From Bifidobacterium apousia (GTDB lineage: Bacteria; Actinomycetota; Actinomycetes; Actinomycetales; Bifidobacteriaceae): 64,000 nt of DNA. Each line of letters opens with the position of its first letter. Position 1 is the first letter of the stretch. The stretch is from contig NZ_VMHK01000001.1 of the NCBI RefSeq assembly GCF_007559275.1, forward strand, positions 434,001 to 498,000, given 5' to 3'. The notes under the pieces were generated by a model. That model worked only from the letters and a program-made list of their open reading frames with translations, was not told the origin of the DNA and ran no database searches. The translations under genes were made by a program, and so were the position numbers. Positions 46,611-56,672 of the stretch are shown piece after piece.

Positions 46611-46982
46611 ATGACGGTCTCGATACTAGGCAAAGGCAAGAAGATCGCCCGTCTGCGCCGCCATGCCCGTCTGCGCAAGCACGTCTCCGGCACGGCAGAG
46701 CGTCCCCGTCTGGTGGTCACACGGACCAACCGCAACATGATCGCCCAGATCGTCGACGACACCAGGGGCGTCACCCTGGTCAGCGAGTCGACCATGGCTT
46801 CGGACTACGGCTCCTTCAAGGGCACCAAGACCGAGGCTGCCCGCAAGGTGGGCGAGCAGATCGCGGCCAAGGCCAAGAAGGCCGGCATCACCACCGTGGT
46901 CTTCGACCGTGGTGGCAACAAGTACCACGGAAGGGTCGCAGCGGTTGCGGAAGGCGCCCGTGAGGGAGGTTTGGCACTGTGA
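46611..46982 (+). CDS. rplR: 50S ribosomal protein L18
   Basis: A 123-residue L18, a 5S rRNA-binding protein ([48 protein letters not shown]; ending [26 protein letters not shown]). ATG 46611 is preceded by a GGAAAGG-type sequence in the rplF end; the longer frame from 46527 overlaps rplF. Its stop overlaps the GTG of rpsE by four bases. Confidence 0.96.
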   Translation: MTVSILGKGKKIARLRRHARLRKHVSGTAERPRLVVTRTNRNMIAQIVDDTRGVTLVSESTMASDYGSFKGTKTEAARKVGEQIAAKAKKAGITTVVFDRGGNKYHGRVAAVAEGAREGGLAL

Positions 46983-47740
46983 GCGACAACGAAACGACAA
47001 AGGAAACAACCCAGGTGACTGAAGATTCCACAAACGCTCAGTCCAGCCAGGGTGGCAGAAGAGACCGGAACGACCGGAACGATGATCGCCGCGGTGGTCG
47101 TCGTGGCGGTTCCCGTGACGGCCGCAGGGATGGTCGTCGTGGCCGTCGCGATCGCGACGACCGTGACGACATGCTCGACAGGGTCGTGACCATCAACCGT
47201 GTGTCCAAGGTCCACAAGGGCGGTCGAACCTTCAGCTTCGCGGCTCTGGTGGTCGTGGGCGACGGCAAGGGCACTGTGGGCGTTGGCTACGGCAAGTCCC
47301 GCGAGGTTCCGGCAGCCATCTCCAAGGGTCAGCTGGACGCTAAGAAGCACATGTTCACTGTTCCCCGCATCCGCGGCACCGTCACCCACCCCGTGATAGG
47401 CCACGATGCGGCCGGCACTGTCCTCCTGCGGCCTGCGGCCCCCGGAACCGGCGTTATCGCCGGCGGTCCGGTCCGCGCCGTCCTGGAGTGCGCCGGCATC
47501 ACCGACATCCTGAGCAAGTCCATGGGATCGGCCACGGCCGTCAACATGGTGCGGGCCACTGTGGCTGCCCTGAAGCAGCTGGAGGAGCCCGAGGAGATCG
47601 CGGCACGCCGTGGTCTGCCTCTGGAGGAGGTCGCCCCCGACTCCCTCCTGCGCGCACGTGCCGCCGGCATCGCCGACGAGCGCAAGGAGCGCGAAGAGGC
47701 CAAGGCCAAGGCTGACGAGCAGTCGAAGGCAGGTGAGTGA
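46979..47740 (+). CDS. rpsE: 30S ribosomal protein S5
   Basis: A 253-residue S5 with an unusually long N-terminal extension (residues 1-62) that is rich in Arg, Asp and Gly ([18 protein letters not shown]), plus a charged tail. The core starts at [22 protein letters not shown] and has [17 protein letters not shown] and the [19 protein letters not shown] end. S5 lines the mRNA entry and affects accuracy. GTG 46979 overlaps rplR by four bases. The extension is common in bifidobacteria. Confidence 0.97.
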   Translation: MSDNETTKETTQVTEDSTNAQSSQGGRRDRNDRNDDRRGGRRGGSRDGRRDGRRGRRDRDDRDDMLDRVVTINRVSKVHKGGRTFSFAALVVVGDGKGTVGVGYGKSREVPAAISKGQLDAKKHMFTVPRIRGTVTHPVIGHDAAGTVLLRPAAPGTGVIAGGPVRAVLECAGITDILSKSMGSATAVNMVRATVAALKQLEEPEEIAARRGLPLEEVAPDSLLRARAAGIADERKEREEAKAKADEQSKAGE

Positions 47741-47925
47741 TGACCAAGCAGATCAAGATCACCCTGGTCAAGGGCGTGGCTCATGCCACCGACCGCCAGA
47801 AGGAGAACGTCAGGTCGCTGGGCCTTCACAAGATCGGCCAGACCGTCCTGCGTGAGGACACCCCCGTCTACCGGGGGATGGCCGACAAGGTCCGCCACCT
47901 GGTGAACGTAGAGGAGGCAGACTGA
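47740..47925 (+). CDS. rpmD: 50S ribosomal protein L30
   Basis: A 61-residue L30 ([51 protein letters not shown]-type, family length). ATG 47740 overlaps the S5 stop by one base; an in-frame GTG at 47737 is another possible start. It precedes rplO by 2 bases. Confidence 0.96.
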   Translation: MTKQIKITLVKGVAHATDRQKENVRSLGLHKIGQTVLREDTPVYRGMADKVRHLVNVEEAD

Positions 47926-47927
47926 TT

Positions 47928-48392
47928 ATGGCCAGCGACAAGCAAGAGCCCACCATCCTGCAGATGCATGACCTGCGTCCGGCTCCGGGCGCCAAGCGCG
48001 ACCGCATCCGTGTAGGTCGCGGCGAGGGGTCCAAGGGCAAGACCTCCGGTCGTGGCACCAAGGGCACCAAGGCACGCTATCAGGTCCGTCCGGGCTTTGA
48101 AGGCGGCCAGCTGCCCCTGTACATGCGGCTGCCCAAGCTGCGCGGGTTCAGGAGCCCCTTCAAGAAGGAGTACCAGGTGGTCAACCTGGGTGCCCTGGAA
48201 GGACTCTTCCCCAAGGGCGGCGAGGTCACCGTCGAGGATCTGGTCAACAAGGGAGCCGTTCGCAAGGGCCGCCCTGTCAAGGTTCTGGGTGACGGCGACG
48301 TCAAGGCCGCTTTCACCCTCAAGGGCGTCAAGGCCTCGGCCTCGGCCAGAAGCAAGATAGAAGCCGCAGGCGGGTCCGTCTCCGAGAACTGA
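47928..48392 (+). CDS. rplO: 50S ribosomal protein L15
   Basis: A 154-residue L15 ([64 protein letters not shown]-type basic N-terminal half), a late-assembly protein. It ends the spc ribosomal run; a strong hairpin follows before secY. Confidence 0.97.
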   Translation: MASDKQEPTILQMHDLRPAPGAKRDRIRVGRGEGSKGKTSGRGTKGTKARYQVRPGFEGGQLPLYMRLPKLRGFRSPFKKEYQVVNLGALEGLFPKGGEVTVEDLVNKGAVRKGRPVKVLGDGDVKAAFTLKGVKASASARSKIEAAGGSVSEN

Positions 48393-48423
48393 TACTCGCA
48401 GGGGACAGACCGCAAGGCAGATG

Positions 48424-48463
48424 ATTCCGGCCCTCCCCGCTCCAAGCGGGCGGGGGCCGGAAT
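48424..48463 (+). terminator. Hairpin between rplO and secY
   Basis: ATTCCGGCCC (48424-48433) pairs with GGGCCGGAAT (48454-48463), extended by CCCGC/GCGGG. No T run follows, so it may be an attenuator rather than a full stop before secY. Confidence 0.65.
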
Positions 48464-48577
48464 TCGTTTCCGACCCGGTTGCCATCATGATTTGACGGAA
48501 CCATCGGTTAAGCTGGTCGGAGCAAGAAGGTGCGATGCACCGAGACCAACGCGCGGTCGCGTAGGGAGGGAACTTAG

Positions 48578-49906
48578 GTGAGGACGTTAATCCAGGCCTT
48601 CAAGACCAAGGAGCTGAGGAAGAAAATCTTCTTCGTTCTTGGCATCATCATCATCTATCGCATTGGGTCGTTCATACCTACCCCAGGCGTGGATTATCCT
48701 TCCGTGCAGAAGTGCATCACCACGGCCGGCAATGAGGACTTCATCGGTCTGGTAAACCTGTTCTCCGGCGGAGCACTGCTGCAGCTGTCCATCTTCGCAC
48801 TGGGCATCATGCCCTACATCACCGCATCCATCGTGGTGCAGCTGCTGCGCGTGGTCATTCCCCGCTTCGAGGCTCTGCACAAGGAGGGTCAGTCCGGCGA
48901 GGCCAAGCTGACCGAATACACCAGGTATCTGACCATCGGCCTGGCCGTGCTGCAGTCCACGACCATTCTGGTCACAGCCCGCAACGGTGCGCTTTTCAAC
49001 GGGGCCTGCCAGCAACAGGTCATTCCTGACAGTTCTGTTTGGAATCTGGTCGTCATGGTTTTGATTATGACCGGCGGCACGGGTCTGATCATGTGGATGG
49101 CCGAGTTGATCACCGACAAGGGCATTGGCAACGGCATGTCCGTCCTGATCTTCATCTCCATCTGCTCCGGCTTCCTGCCGCAGCTCTGGAACATCGGCTG
49201 GGGAACCAACGGCAAGAACGGCGACTGGGTCAAATTCGGCATTGTGGTGACCGTCCTGGTGGTCATCCTGATTCTGGTCGACTACGTGGAGCTGGCGCAG
49301 CGCCGCATTCCCGTCCAGTACACCCGTAGGATGATCGGCCGCAAGATGTACGGCGGGTCCTCCACCTATCTGCCGCTCAAGATCAATATGTCAGGCGTGA
49401 TTCCCCCCATCTTCGCCTCTTCCATTCTGGCTATTCCCACCCTTATCGCCCAGTTCGGCAAGTCCGATCAGAACTGGGTCAAGTGGATCAACGCCAACAT
49501 GGCCAATACGACCTCGGTCTGGTACATCGTGCTCTACTCGGTCATGATTGTCTTCTTCTGCTTCTTCTACACTTCAATCACTTTCAACCCTGACGAGACT
49601 GCCGACAACATGAAGGAGTACGGCGGCTTCATCCCGGGCATCAGGGCCGGACGGGCCACCAGCCGGTACCTATCATACGTAATGAACCGGCTGAACACGG
49701 TCGGGGCCATCTACCTGCTCTTTGTGGCCCTGATTCCCACGGTGCTGATCATGCTGCTGAAGATCAACTCCAAGCTGCCCTTCGGCGGGACCACCATACT
49801 GATTATCGCCGGCGTCGGTCTGGACACCCTGCGCCAGGCCAGGGCGCAGACCGAGCAGTTCCAGTACACCGGTTTCCTGCTGGAGGGCGACCACAAGGAG
49901 GGCTGA
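48578..49906 (+). CDS. secY: Preprotein translocase subunit SecY
   Basis: A 442-residue ten-helix membrane protein that forms the Sec channel with SecE and SecG. FIPTPGVD, the plug-region helix (GGALLQLSIFALGIMPYITASIVVQLL), and the cytoplasmic loop YTRRMIGRKMYGGSSTYLPLKINMSGVIPPIFASS are typical. GTG 48578 follows GGGAGGG. It lies after rplO and before adk, the normal spc order, but behind a hairpin and thus perhaps with its own promoter. Confidence 0.97.
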   Translation: MRTLIQAFKTKELRKKIFFVLGIIIIYRIGSFIPTPGVDYPSVQKCITTAGNEDFIGLVNLFSGGALLQLSIFALGIMPYITASIVVQLLRVVIPRFEALHKEGQSGEAKLTEYTRYLTIGLAVLQSTTILVTARNGALFNGACQQQVIPDSSVWNLVVMVLIMTGGTGLIMWMAELITDKGIGNGMSVLIFISICSGFLPQLWNIGWGTNGKNGDWVKFGIVVTVLVVILILVDYVELAQRRIPVQYTRRMIGRKMYGGSSTYLPLKINMSGVIPPIFASSILAIPTLIAQFGKSDQNWVKWINANMANTTSVWYIVLYSVMIVFFCFFYTSITFNPDETADNMKEYGGFIPGIRAGRATSRYLSYVMNRLNTVGAIYLLFVALIPTVLIMLLKINSKLPFGGTTILIIAGVGLDTLRQARAQTEQFQYTGFLLEGDHKEG

Positions 49907-49952
49907 TCCTTCGGTCGAACACCTGCAGGTGGTATCAATCCAAACAGATGAA

Positions 49953-49994
49953 GGTCCGGCCCTGTCACTTGCTGGCAGGGAGCCGGACCATTTT
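49953..49994 (+). terminator. Terminator after secY
   Basis: GGTCCGGCCCTG (49953-49964) pairs with CAGGGAGCCGGACC (49976-49989, one bulged A) and ATTTT follows. Confidence 0.8.
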
Positions 49995-50147
49995 GTGTTA
50001 GTCCTGAGTCAGGAAGACTGTTCGTGTGAGTTTTAGCGAGTGAAACCTGCTCTTGGAGCGGGCAGCCGCTAGCATACGGTAAAGAGGGTTCTTCGCGGTT
50101 GGTCCGCCTAGGACTGTAGACCAAGAACATCAAGCAAAGGATAGGGA

Positions 50148-50720
50148 ATGGCACAGCGACTGTTGATCATGGGACCTCAAGGTGTAGGCAAGGGCACGCA
50201 GGCGGCCTTGCTCAGCAAGCATTATGGGATTCCGGCCATATCCACTGGTGACATTTTCCGCTACAACCTGAAGAACGGAACCGAGCTGGGTAAGCAGGCC
50301 AGGGCCTACACCGACAAGGGCGAGCTTGTTCCGGACGAGCTGACCAATACAATCGTCAAGGACCGTTTGGGCATGGATGATGCGGCCCAGGGCTGGATTC
50401 TGGACGGCTACCCCCGTTCGGCATCCCAGGTCGAGGCGCTGGACAAGATGCTCGAAGAGCTGGGCACTCCGCTGACGGCTGTGGTGGCCCTGGATGCCAA
50501 CCATGAGGTTCTTATGCAGCGCATCGCCAAGCGAGCCAAGGAGGAGGGTCGGGCAGACGATACCCCCGAGGCCATTGCCAAACGGCTGGATATCTATGCC
50601 AAGGAGACTGCCCCCTTGCTGAACACCTACAAGAGCCGTGGCCTTCTGGTTGCAGTGGACGGCCAGGGCGAGGTCGATAAGATATCCAAGGAGATTATCG
50701 CGCAGCTGGACAAGCGCTAA
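50148..50720 (+). CDS. adk: Adenylate kinase
   Basis: A 190-residue short-form (no zinc LID) adenylate kinase, which interconverts ATP+AMP and 2 ADP. Seen are the P-loop MGPQGVGKGTQAALL, STGDIFR for AMP, GWILDGYPRS and RADDTPEAIAKRLDIY. The ATG follows AAAGGATAGGG. In related genomes adk is followed by infA; here an ABC exporter, gdhA and hsp20 lie between. Confidence 0.97.
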   Translation: MAQRLLIMGPQGVGKGTQAALLSKHYGIPAISTGDIFRYNLKNGTELGKQARAYTDKGELVPDELTNTIVKDRLGMDDAAQGWILDGYPRSASQVEALDKMLEELGTPLTAVVALDANHEVLMQRIAKRAKEEGRADDTPEAIAKRLDIYAKETAPLLNTYKSRGLLVAVDGQGEVDKISKEIIAQLDKR

Positions 50721-50847
50721 TTCATGGCTTGTCAGGCGAGAGGCTTGCCGCCGGCGCAATCAACCGATGCCAGGCAATGAGCAAGACCAAGCGTGCCTTG
50801 TTCAGCACACACTGGTAAGACTTGCTGATACGACTATGCGAGCCATA

Positions 50848-50886
50848 GAAGCTGCATGACCCCGAGGGGCATGGCAGCTTCTTTTT
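50848..50886 (+). terminator. Terminator after adk
   Basis: GAAGCTGC (50848-50855) pairs with GCAGCTTC (50874-50881), extended by an inner CCCC/GGGG, and a T run follows at 50882-50886. The rest of the 316-base gap (50721-51036) has no gene; a promoter for the exporter must lie before 51037. Confidence 0.85.
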
Positions 50887-51036
50887 GTGGATGGCGGAAA
50901 TCCATGCGCGTCCGCCCCACTCTGGTGGACAGGGTGATAGCCTTGGTGCATCCATGCCCTCTTGCTAAGGGTAAATGCATGTCGGTGATTGGCCGTAAAA
51001 GATAGAGCAATCAATACAGAAACAGAAGAGGTCCAT

Positions 51037-52863
51037 TTGAAGGGGTCTACGGCATCCGTGGTCAGATCGGATAAACAGGAACCAGCGCGTCCGAAGCACA
51101 CCATCCGAACCATTCTGCGCTCCCTGCGCGAATACCGGAAGGCCAGTTTTCTGGCTCCGGCTTTCGTTTTTTTGGAGAGCGTCCTCGAGATTGTGATCCC
51201 GACCATCATGGCTTCCCTGATTGACCAAGGGGTCTCGGGGAGGTCCATGCCGGCCATCTTCAAATTCGGGCTGATCCTGCTGGCCTGCTCGGCCGTCTCC
51301 CTGTTCTCAGGATTCATGTCCGGGCGGTATGCGGCCATCGCCTCTTCCGGCCTGGCCAAGAATGTCCGCAGCGATCTGTTCGCCAAGGTGCAGTCCTTCA
51401 GCTTCACCAACATCGACCGCTTCTCGACCGGGTCCATCATCACCAGGCTGACCACCGATGTGACCAACCTGCAGAACGCCTATCAGATGGTCATCAGGGT
51501 CGGGGTCAGGGCGCCGATCATGGTCATCGTGGCCTGGCTCTTTTCTTATAGGATCTCCAGGCCCATATCCCTGGTCTTCCTGATCGCCATCCCCATCCTG
51601 GGCTTCGGTCTGATCGGCCTGTCCCTGCTGGTTCATCCCATCTTCGAGCGGGTCTTCCACACCTACGACCACCTCAACAATGTGGTGGACGAGAACCTTC
51701 AGGGCATCAGGGTGGTCAAGTCCTACAACCGGGAGGACTACGAGGAGCGCAAATTCAACGGTATTTCTTTGGCTATCTACCGGGCCTTCTGCAAGGCCGA
51801 GCGGATCATGAGCCTGAACCCGGCGCTGTTGAACTTCTGCATCTACGCCTCTCTGCTGGTCATATCCTGGATGGGCGCCTCCCAGATTGTGGCCTCCGGA
51901 AACAATGCCGCCCTGGGGCTGACCACGGGCGATTTGACCGCCCTGGTCACCTATGCCATCCAGATCATGATGGCCATGAACATGGTCTCCATGATCGTGG
52001 TCATGGTCGTCATCTCCCAGGCCTCGGCCGAGCGCATCTGCCAGGTGCTCAACGAGGTCAGCACCGTGCATGATCCCGCCAAGCCGGTCATGAAGGTGGC
52101 CGACGGCTCCATCAGCTTCCAGGATGTGACCTTCCGCTACTCGGAGCGGTCCGAACGTCCCGTTCTGAGCCACATCAACCTGCAGGTTCCCTCGGGCTCC
52201 ACCCTGGGCATCGTGGGCGGGACCGGCTCCTCCAAGTCCAGCCTGGTCCAGCTCATCCCCCGTCTCTACGACGTGACCGAGGGGTCCCTCCAGGTGGGCG
52301 GCGTGGACGTGCGCCAGTACGACCTGACCGTCCTGCGCGACCAGGTGGCCATGGTGCTCCAGAAGAATGTCCTGTTCACCGGGACCATCGCCGAGAACCT
52401 ACGTTGGGGCAACCCTGAGGCCACGGACGAAGATCTGGTGCGCGCCTGCACCCTGGCCCAGGCCGACGATTTCGTGCGGGAGTTTCCTGATGGCTATCAG
52501 ACCTATCTGGACGAGGGCGGCACCAACCTTTCTGGCGGCCAGCGACAGCGTCTGTGCATAGCGCGGGCCCTGCTGAAGAAGCCCGACATCCTGATTCTGG
52601 ACGACTCGACCAGCGCCGTGGACACCAAAACCGACCAGCTGATCCGCCGCGCCTTCAGCCAGGAAATCCCTGACACCACCAAGATCATCATCTCCCAGCG
52701 CCTGGCCTCTGTGGAGGACGCCGACATGATCGTGGTCCTGGAGGAGGGCAGGATTCTCGACAAGGGCACCCACCAGGAGCTCCTGCGAACATGTCAGGAG
52801 TACCGATCCATCTACGAGTCCCAGACCAGGAACCAGAGCGAGGAGGACAAGGACCATGAGTGA
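51037..52863 (+). CDS. ABC exporter half-transporter (degenerate-site subunit)
   Basis: A 608-residue TMD-NBD protein. Six membrane helices (residues about 30-310) precede an NBD with Walker A VGGTGSSKSSL, LSGGQRQRL and Walker B LILDDSTSAVD, in which Asp stands where the catalytic Glu is normal. With the next gene it would form a heterodimeric LmrCD/TM287-288-type exporter with one degenerate ATP site. Substrate is unknown; drugs, peptides or lipids are usual. TTG 51037 is chosen because AGAAGAGG stands 5 bases upstream; TTG 50989 is an alternative. It overlaps the next gene by 8 bases. Confidence 0.88.
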   Translation: MKGSTASVVRSDKQEPARPKHTIRTILRSLREYRKASFLAPAFVFLESVLEIVIPTIMASLIDQGVSGRSMPAIFKFGLILLACSAVSLFSGFMSGRYAAIASSGLAKNVRSDLFAKVQSFSFTNIDRFSTGSIITRLTTDVTNLQNAYQMVIRVGVRAPIMVIVAWLFSYRISRPISLVFLIAIPILGFGLIGLSLLVHPIFERVFHTYDHLNNVVDENLQGIRVVKSYNREDYEERKFNGISLAIYRAFCKAERIMSLNPALLNFCIYASLLVISWMGASQIVASGNNAALGLTTGDLTALVTYAIQIMMAMNMVSMIVVMVVISQASAERICQVLNEVSTVHDPAKPVMKVADGSISFQDVTFRYSERSERPVLSHINLQVPSGSTLGIVGGTGSSKSSLVQLIPRLYDVTEGSLQVGGVDVRQYDLTVLRDQVAMVLQKNVLFTGTIAENLRWGNPEATDEDLVRACTLAQADDFVREFPDGYQTYLDEGGTNLSGGQRQRLCIARALLKKPDILILDDSTSAVDTKTDQLIRRAFSQEIPDTTKIIISQRLASVEDADMIVVLEEGRILDKGTHQELLRTCQEYRSIYESQTRNQSEEDKDHE

Positions 52864-54868
52864 CGGATCATTCAAGGACCGCAAGCCCCGCCTGGACAAG
52901 GCCGCGCCGGGAACGACCCGTCGCATCCTGGGCTACTTGCTGGCCTACCGCTGGCAGCTGGCGGTGATCGTGGTCTGCATCATCATCAGCGCCGGGGCCC
53001 AGGCGGCATCGGCCTTCTTCCTCCAGCCGCTGATCGACCACTACATCCTGCCGCTGGTCGGGGCCGCCGACCCTGACTGGGGACCGCTGATGAGGACCCT
53101 GATCCTGATGGGCTGCCTCTATGCAGTGGGGACCTTCTGCTCCTGGTTCTGGAACTGGCTGATCGTCAAGGTGGAGCAGGGCACCCTGAAGACCATCCGC
53201 GACCAGATGTTCGCCCACCAGCAGGAGCTGCCCATCGGCTTCTTCGACACCCATGAGCATGGCGACACCATGAGCCGCTACACCAACGACACGGATACCC
53301 TCCGTCAGGCCATCTCGCAGTCCTTCCCGCAGATGGTCTCCTCGGTCCTGTCCGCCTTGGCAGCCCTGATCTCCATGCTCTGGCTCTCCATCCCCTTCAC
53401 CGTCCTGACCCTGGTCTTCGCGGCGGTCCTGATCGTGGTAGTCCGGGTTCTGGTCACCCGAAGCGGCCGGTACTTTGTTCACCAGCAGCGCTATCTGGGT
53501 CAGGTGAACGCCTTCGTGGAAGAGGCCGTCAACGGGCAGAAGGTCATCAAGGTCTTCAACCATGAGGATGCCACCGCCAAGGTCTTCGAGCAGAGGAACC
53601 AGGAGCTCTTCCATGCCTCGGCCCAGGCCAACACCTACGGCAACGTCACCATGCCGGTCGTGGGCAACATGGGCTACCTGCTCTATGTCATCCTGGCCAT
53701 CGTGGGCGGTCTGGCCGGCATCGCGGGCATGGGCAATGTAGGACTGACCGGGGCTGGGCCGCTGACCCTGGGAACCATCGTCTCCCTTCTAACCCTCTCC
53801 CGCTCCTTCATCAACCCCATCGGCCAGGTCTCCATGCAGTTCAACATGGTCATGATGGCCCTGGCAGGCGCCTCCCGGATCTTCGACCTGATGGACGAGC
53901 CTGTCGAGTCCGACCAGGGCACGGTCAGATTGGTCAGCGTCGAACTGGCCTCGGACGGCCGGACCATGACCCCTGTCGACCATGAGACAGGGCACTGGGC
54001 CTGGAAGCGTGAGGCCGACGACGACGGCAGGCGCTCGCTGGAGGCTGCCATGAAGCTTCCCGGCGATGCCCGCGATGTGGCCCTGAAGGCCAAGGACCAG
54101 GCCATCACCTCCCCTGACGGCCGATACACCCTCCTCCAGGGGGATGTGCGATTCACCGACGTCAGCTTCGGGTATGACCCGAAGAAGCCTGTCCTGCACG
54201 ACATCACCTGGTTCGCCAAGCCCGGGCAGAAGGTGGCGCTTGTCGGCGCCACCGGTGCCGGCAAGACCACGATCACCAACCTGATCAACCGTTTCTACGA
54301 CATCCAGCAGGGGCAGATCCTCTATGACGGCATCGATGTGAGGAACATCCGCAAGCCTGACCTCCGCCGCTCCCTGGGCATCGTCCTGCAGGATGTCAAC
54401 CTCTTCACGGGCACCGTCCTGGACAACATCCGCTATGGGCGCCTGGACGCTACAGACGAAGAGTGTATCGAGGCTGCCAAGATGACCAACGCCGACAGCT
54501 TCATCCGCATGCTTCCCCAGGGCTACCAGACCGTTCTTGAGGGGGATGGAAGCGGACTGTCCCAGGGTCAGCGACAGCTGATCTCCATTGCCAGGGCGGC
54601 GGTGGCCGATCCGCCGGCCATGATTCTGGACGAAGCCACTTCCTCAATCGACACCCGCACCGAGGAGGTGGTCCAGCAAGGCATGGACGCATTGATGCGA
54701 GGCCGGACGGTCTTCGTCATCGCCCATAGGCTCTCCACGGTTCGCAACTCCGATGTGATCATGGTCCTGGACCACGGGCGGATCATCGAGCGCGGCAATC
54801 ACGATGAGCTGATGACCAGGCATGGCGAGTACTACCAGCTCTACACCGGAGCCCTGGAACTGGAGTAA
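52856..54868 (+). CDS. ABC exporter half-transporter (catalytic subunit)
   Basis: A 670-residue TMD-NBD protein, partner of the previous gene. Its NBD has Walker A GATGAGKTT, LSQGQRQLIS and a normal Walker B MILDEATSSID with the catalytic Glu. Between the membrane part and the NBD lies an insertion of about 90 residues (SVELASDGRTMTPVDHETGHWAWKREADDD...) as in LmrD-like partners. The start ATG lies inside the end of the first gene, so the two are translated together. The pair is inserted between adk and infA relative to the usual operon order. Confidence 0.9.
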   Translation: MSDGSFKDRKPRLDKAAPGTTRRILGYLLAYRWQLAVIVVCIIISAGAQAASAFFLQPLIDHYILPLVGAADPDWGPLMRTLILMGCLYAVGTFCSWFWNWLIVKVEQGTLKTIRDQMFAHQQELPIGFFDTHEHGDTMSRYTNDTDTLRQAISQSFPQMVSSVLSALAALISMLWLSIPFTVLTLVFAAVLIVVVRVLVTRSGRYFVHQQRYLGQVNAFVEEAVNGQKVIKVFNHEDATAKVFEQRNQELFHASAQANTYGNVTMPVVGNMGYLLYVILAIVGGLAGIAGMGNVGLTGAGPLTLGTIVSLLTLSRSFINPIGQVSMQFNMVMMALAGASRIFDLMDEPVESDQGTVRLVSVELASDGRTMTPVDHETGHWAWKREADDDGRRSLEAAMKLPGDARDVALKAKDQAITSPDGRYTLLQGDVRFTDVSFGYDPKKPVLHDITWFAKPGQKVALVGATGAGKTTITNLINRFYDIQQGQILYDGIDVRNIRKPDLRRSLGIVLQDVNLFTGTVLDNIRYGRLDATDEECIEAAKMTNADSFIRMLPQGYQTVLEGDGSGLSQGQRQLISIARAAVADPPAMILDEATSSIDTRTEEVVQQGMDALMRGRTVFVIAHRLSTVRNSDVIMVLDHGRIIERGNHDELMTRHGEYYQLYTGALELE

Positions 54869-55260
54869 GACACTCTGGGATTGCCGAACGTTAGCAGAAG
54901 GTACGGTGGGCTTTTTGATTCGGCAATAAGCAAAACCAGTGGGGCGGGGCGGCACATGACTGATGCCCCGCCCCTGAGTGTAGCTGATGGCTGGGAACTT
55001 CGCCGACAACCAACCTGATTTCACCCAGCTCAAACCTCATATGGCAAGACTTCTTCCGCGTGCTGGTTCATGAGGCACATGTGGAGCGGGTACATCCAAC
55101 GTCTGCCACTACCGGCTGCTGGACTTCGGCGATCAGTGCTTGGCTGTCTGATGAATTGGGCCACAGGGCAATTCGTATCTGCGCGAAGGCACGGGCAAGA
55201 TGGCATTGACTGGAGCCTGGCGGTTTGATCTTCGTCTGAGCTGCTGGTAGTTGGCCCACT
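54869..55260. other. Intergenic region after the ABC pair, no confident gene
   Basis: Two stem-loops lie here: ATTGCCGAA (54880-54888) with TTCGGCAAT (54919-54927), and GGGGCGGGGC (54941-54950) with GCCCCGCCCC (54965-54974), the latter a likely terminator. The stretch 54981-55260 has short open frames on both strands (for example DFFRVLVHEAHVERV) but no recognisable family; a decayed gene is possible. Confidence 0.5.
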
Positions 55261-55296
55261 AAAAGAAGGACCTGACCCACAAATCAGCAGGTCAGG
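55261..55296 (-). terminator. Terminator after gdhA
   Basis: On the minus strand CCTGACC (55296-55290) pairs with GGTCAGG (55277-55271), then a T-rich run follows. Confidence 0.75.
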
Positions 55297-55325
55297 CCCT
55301 ATACGAACAGGAATCAGGTTCGATC

Positions 55326-56672
55326 TCAGAGGATCCCCTGGGCCACCATGGCATCGGCCACCTTGGTGAAGCCGGCCACGTTGGCGCCCAGCATCAGGTC
55401 GCCCTCATGCCCGTATTCCTGGGAGGCCTGGTAGGACTTCTGGAAGATTCCAGTCATGATGTCCTTGAGTCGCTGGTCCACTTCGTCGAAGGTCCACTGC
55501 AGGCGCAGCGAATTCTGGCTCATCTCCAGGCCGGAGACGGCCACGCCGCCGGCATTGGCGGCCTTGGCGGGTCCGTAGAGCACCTTGTTATCCTGGTAGA
55601 CCTGGATGGCCTCGGGGGTGGAGGGCATGTTGGCGCCTTCGCATACCACGGTGCATCCGTTGGCGACCAGGGTCTTTGCTGATTCCTCGTCGATTTCGTT
55701 CTGCGTGGCGCAGGGCAGGGCGATGTCGCAGGGCACAGTCCAGACGCCCTTGCAGCCCTCGTGGTACTCAGCGGAGTCCACACGGTCCGCATACTCGCGA
55801 ATTCGGCCGCGGTGACCAAGCTTAATGTCCTTGACGACATCCAGGTCAATCCCCTTGGGATCATAGACGTATCCGTTGGAGTCGGATGCCGTTACCACCT
55901 TGGCGCCTAGTTGCTGGGCCTTTTCGGTGGCGAAGATGGCCACGTTGCCCGAACCGGAGATGACGACGGTCTTGCCCTGGAAGGAATCCTTGCGCAGCGT
56001 CTGCAGGGCCTCCTGGGTGTAGTAGCACAGGCCGTAACCCGTGGCCTCGGTCCTGGCCAGGGAGCCGCCGAAGGTCAGGTCCTTGCCGGTCAGCACGCCC
56101 GAGTACTCGTCGCGCATTCTCTTGTACTGGCCGAACAGGTAGCCGATCTCGCGGGATCCCACGTTGATGTCGCCGGCGGGCACGTCGGTGAACTGGCCGA
56201 TGTGGCGCTGCAGCTCAGTCATGAAGGCCTGGCAGAAGCGCATGACCTCGGCATCCGAGCGGCCCTTGGGGTCGAAGTCGGATCCTCCCTTGGCGCCGCC
56301 CATAGGCAGCCCGGTCAGCGAATTCTTCAGAATCTGCTCGAAGCCCAGGAACTTGATGACCGACTCGGTCACGGTCGGGTGGAAGCGAAGGCCGCCCTTG
56401 TAGGGGCCGATGGCCGAATTGAATTGGATCCGGTAGCCGCGGTTGACCTGCACATGGCCTTGGTCATCGGTCCAGGCCACACGGAACTTGACTGCACGCT
56501 CGGGCTCGACCAGACGTTCCAGCACGCCGTTGGCCTCATACTCTGGATGCCGCTCCACCACGGGTTCCAGGCTGGAGAAAACTTCGCGGACAGCCTGCAG
56601 GAATTCCGGCTGGTCGCCGTCGCGCTTCTCAACCTGCTGGTATACGCGCTTGATGTATTCGTTGGTGAGCAT
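55326..56672 (-). CDS. gdhA: NADP-type glutamate dehydrogenase
   Basis: A 448-residue class I glutamate dehydrogenase, which aminates 2-oxoglutarate with ammonia. The catalytic lysine region is IGPYKGGLRFHPTV...GLPMGGAKGGSDFDPKGRSDAEVMRF, and the nucleotide fold is VVISGSGNVAIFATEKAQQLGAKVV. Length and sequence fit the hexameric NADP(H) form. Start ATG 56672 follows AAAGGAGC; the frame extends to 56714 but that is leader. It is single, with a terminator at 55261-55296 and is divergent to hsp20. Confidence 0.95.
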   Translation of the reverse strand: MLTNEYIKRVYQQVEKRDGDQPEFLQAVREVFSSLEPVVERHPEYEANGVLERLVEPERAVKFRVAWTDDQGHVQVNRGYRIQFNSAIGPYKGGLRFHPTVTESVIKFLGFEQILKNSLTGLPMGGAKGGSDFDPKGRSDAEVMRFCQAFMTELQRHIGQFTDVPAGDINVGSREIGYLFGQYKRMRDEYSGVLTGKDLTFGGSLARTEATGYGLCYYTQEALQTLRKDSFQGKTVVISGSGNVAIFATEKAQQLGAKVVTASDSNGYVYDPKGIDLDVVKDIKLGHRGRIREYADRVDSAEYHEGCKGVWTVPCDIALPCATQNEIDEESAKTLVANGCTVVCEGANMPSTPEAIQVYQDNKVLYGPAKAANAGGVAVSGLEMSQNSLRLQWTFDEVDQRLKDIMTGIFQKSYQASQEYGHEGDLMLGANVAGFTKVADAMVAQGIL

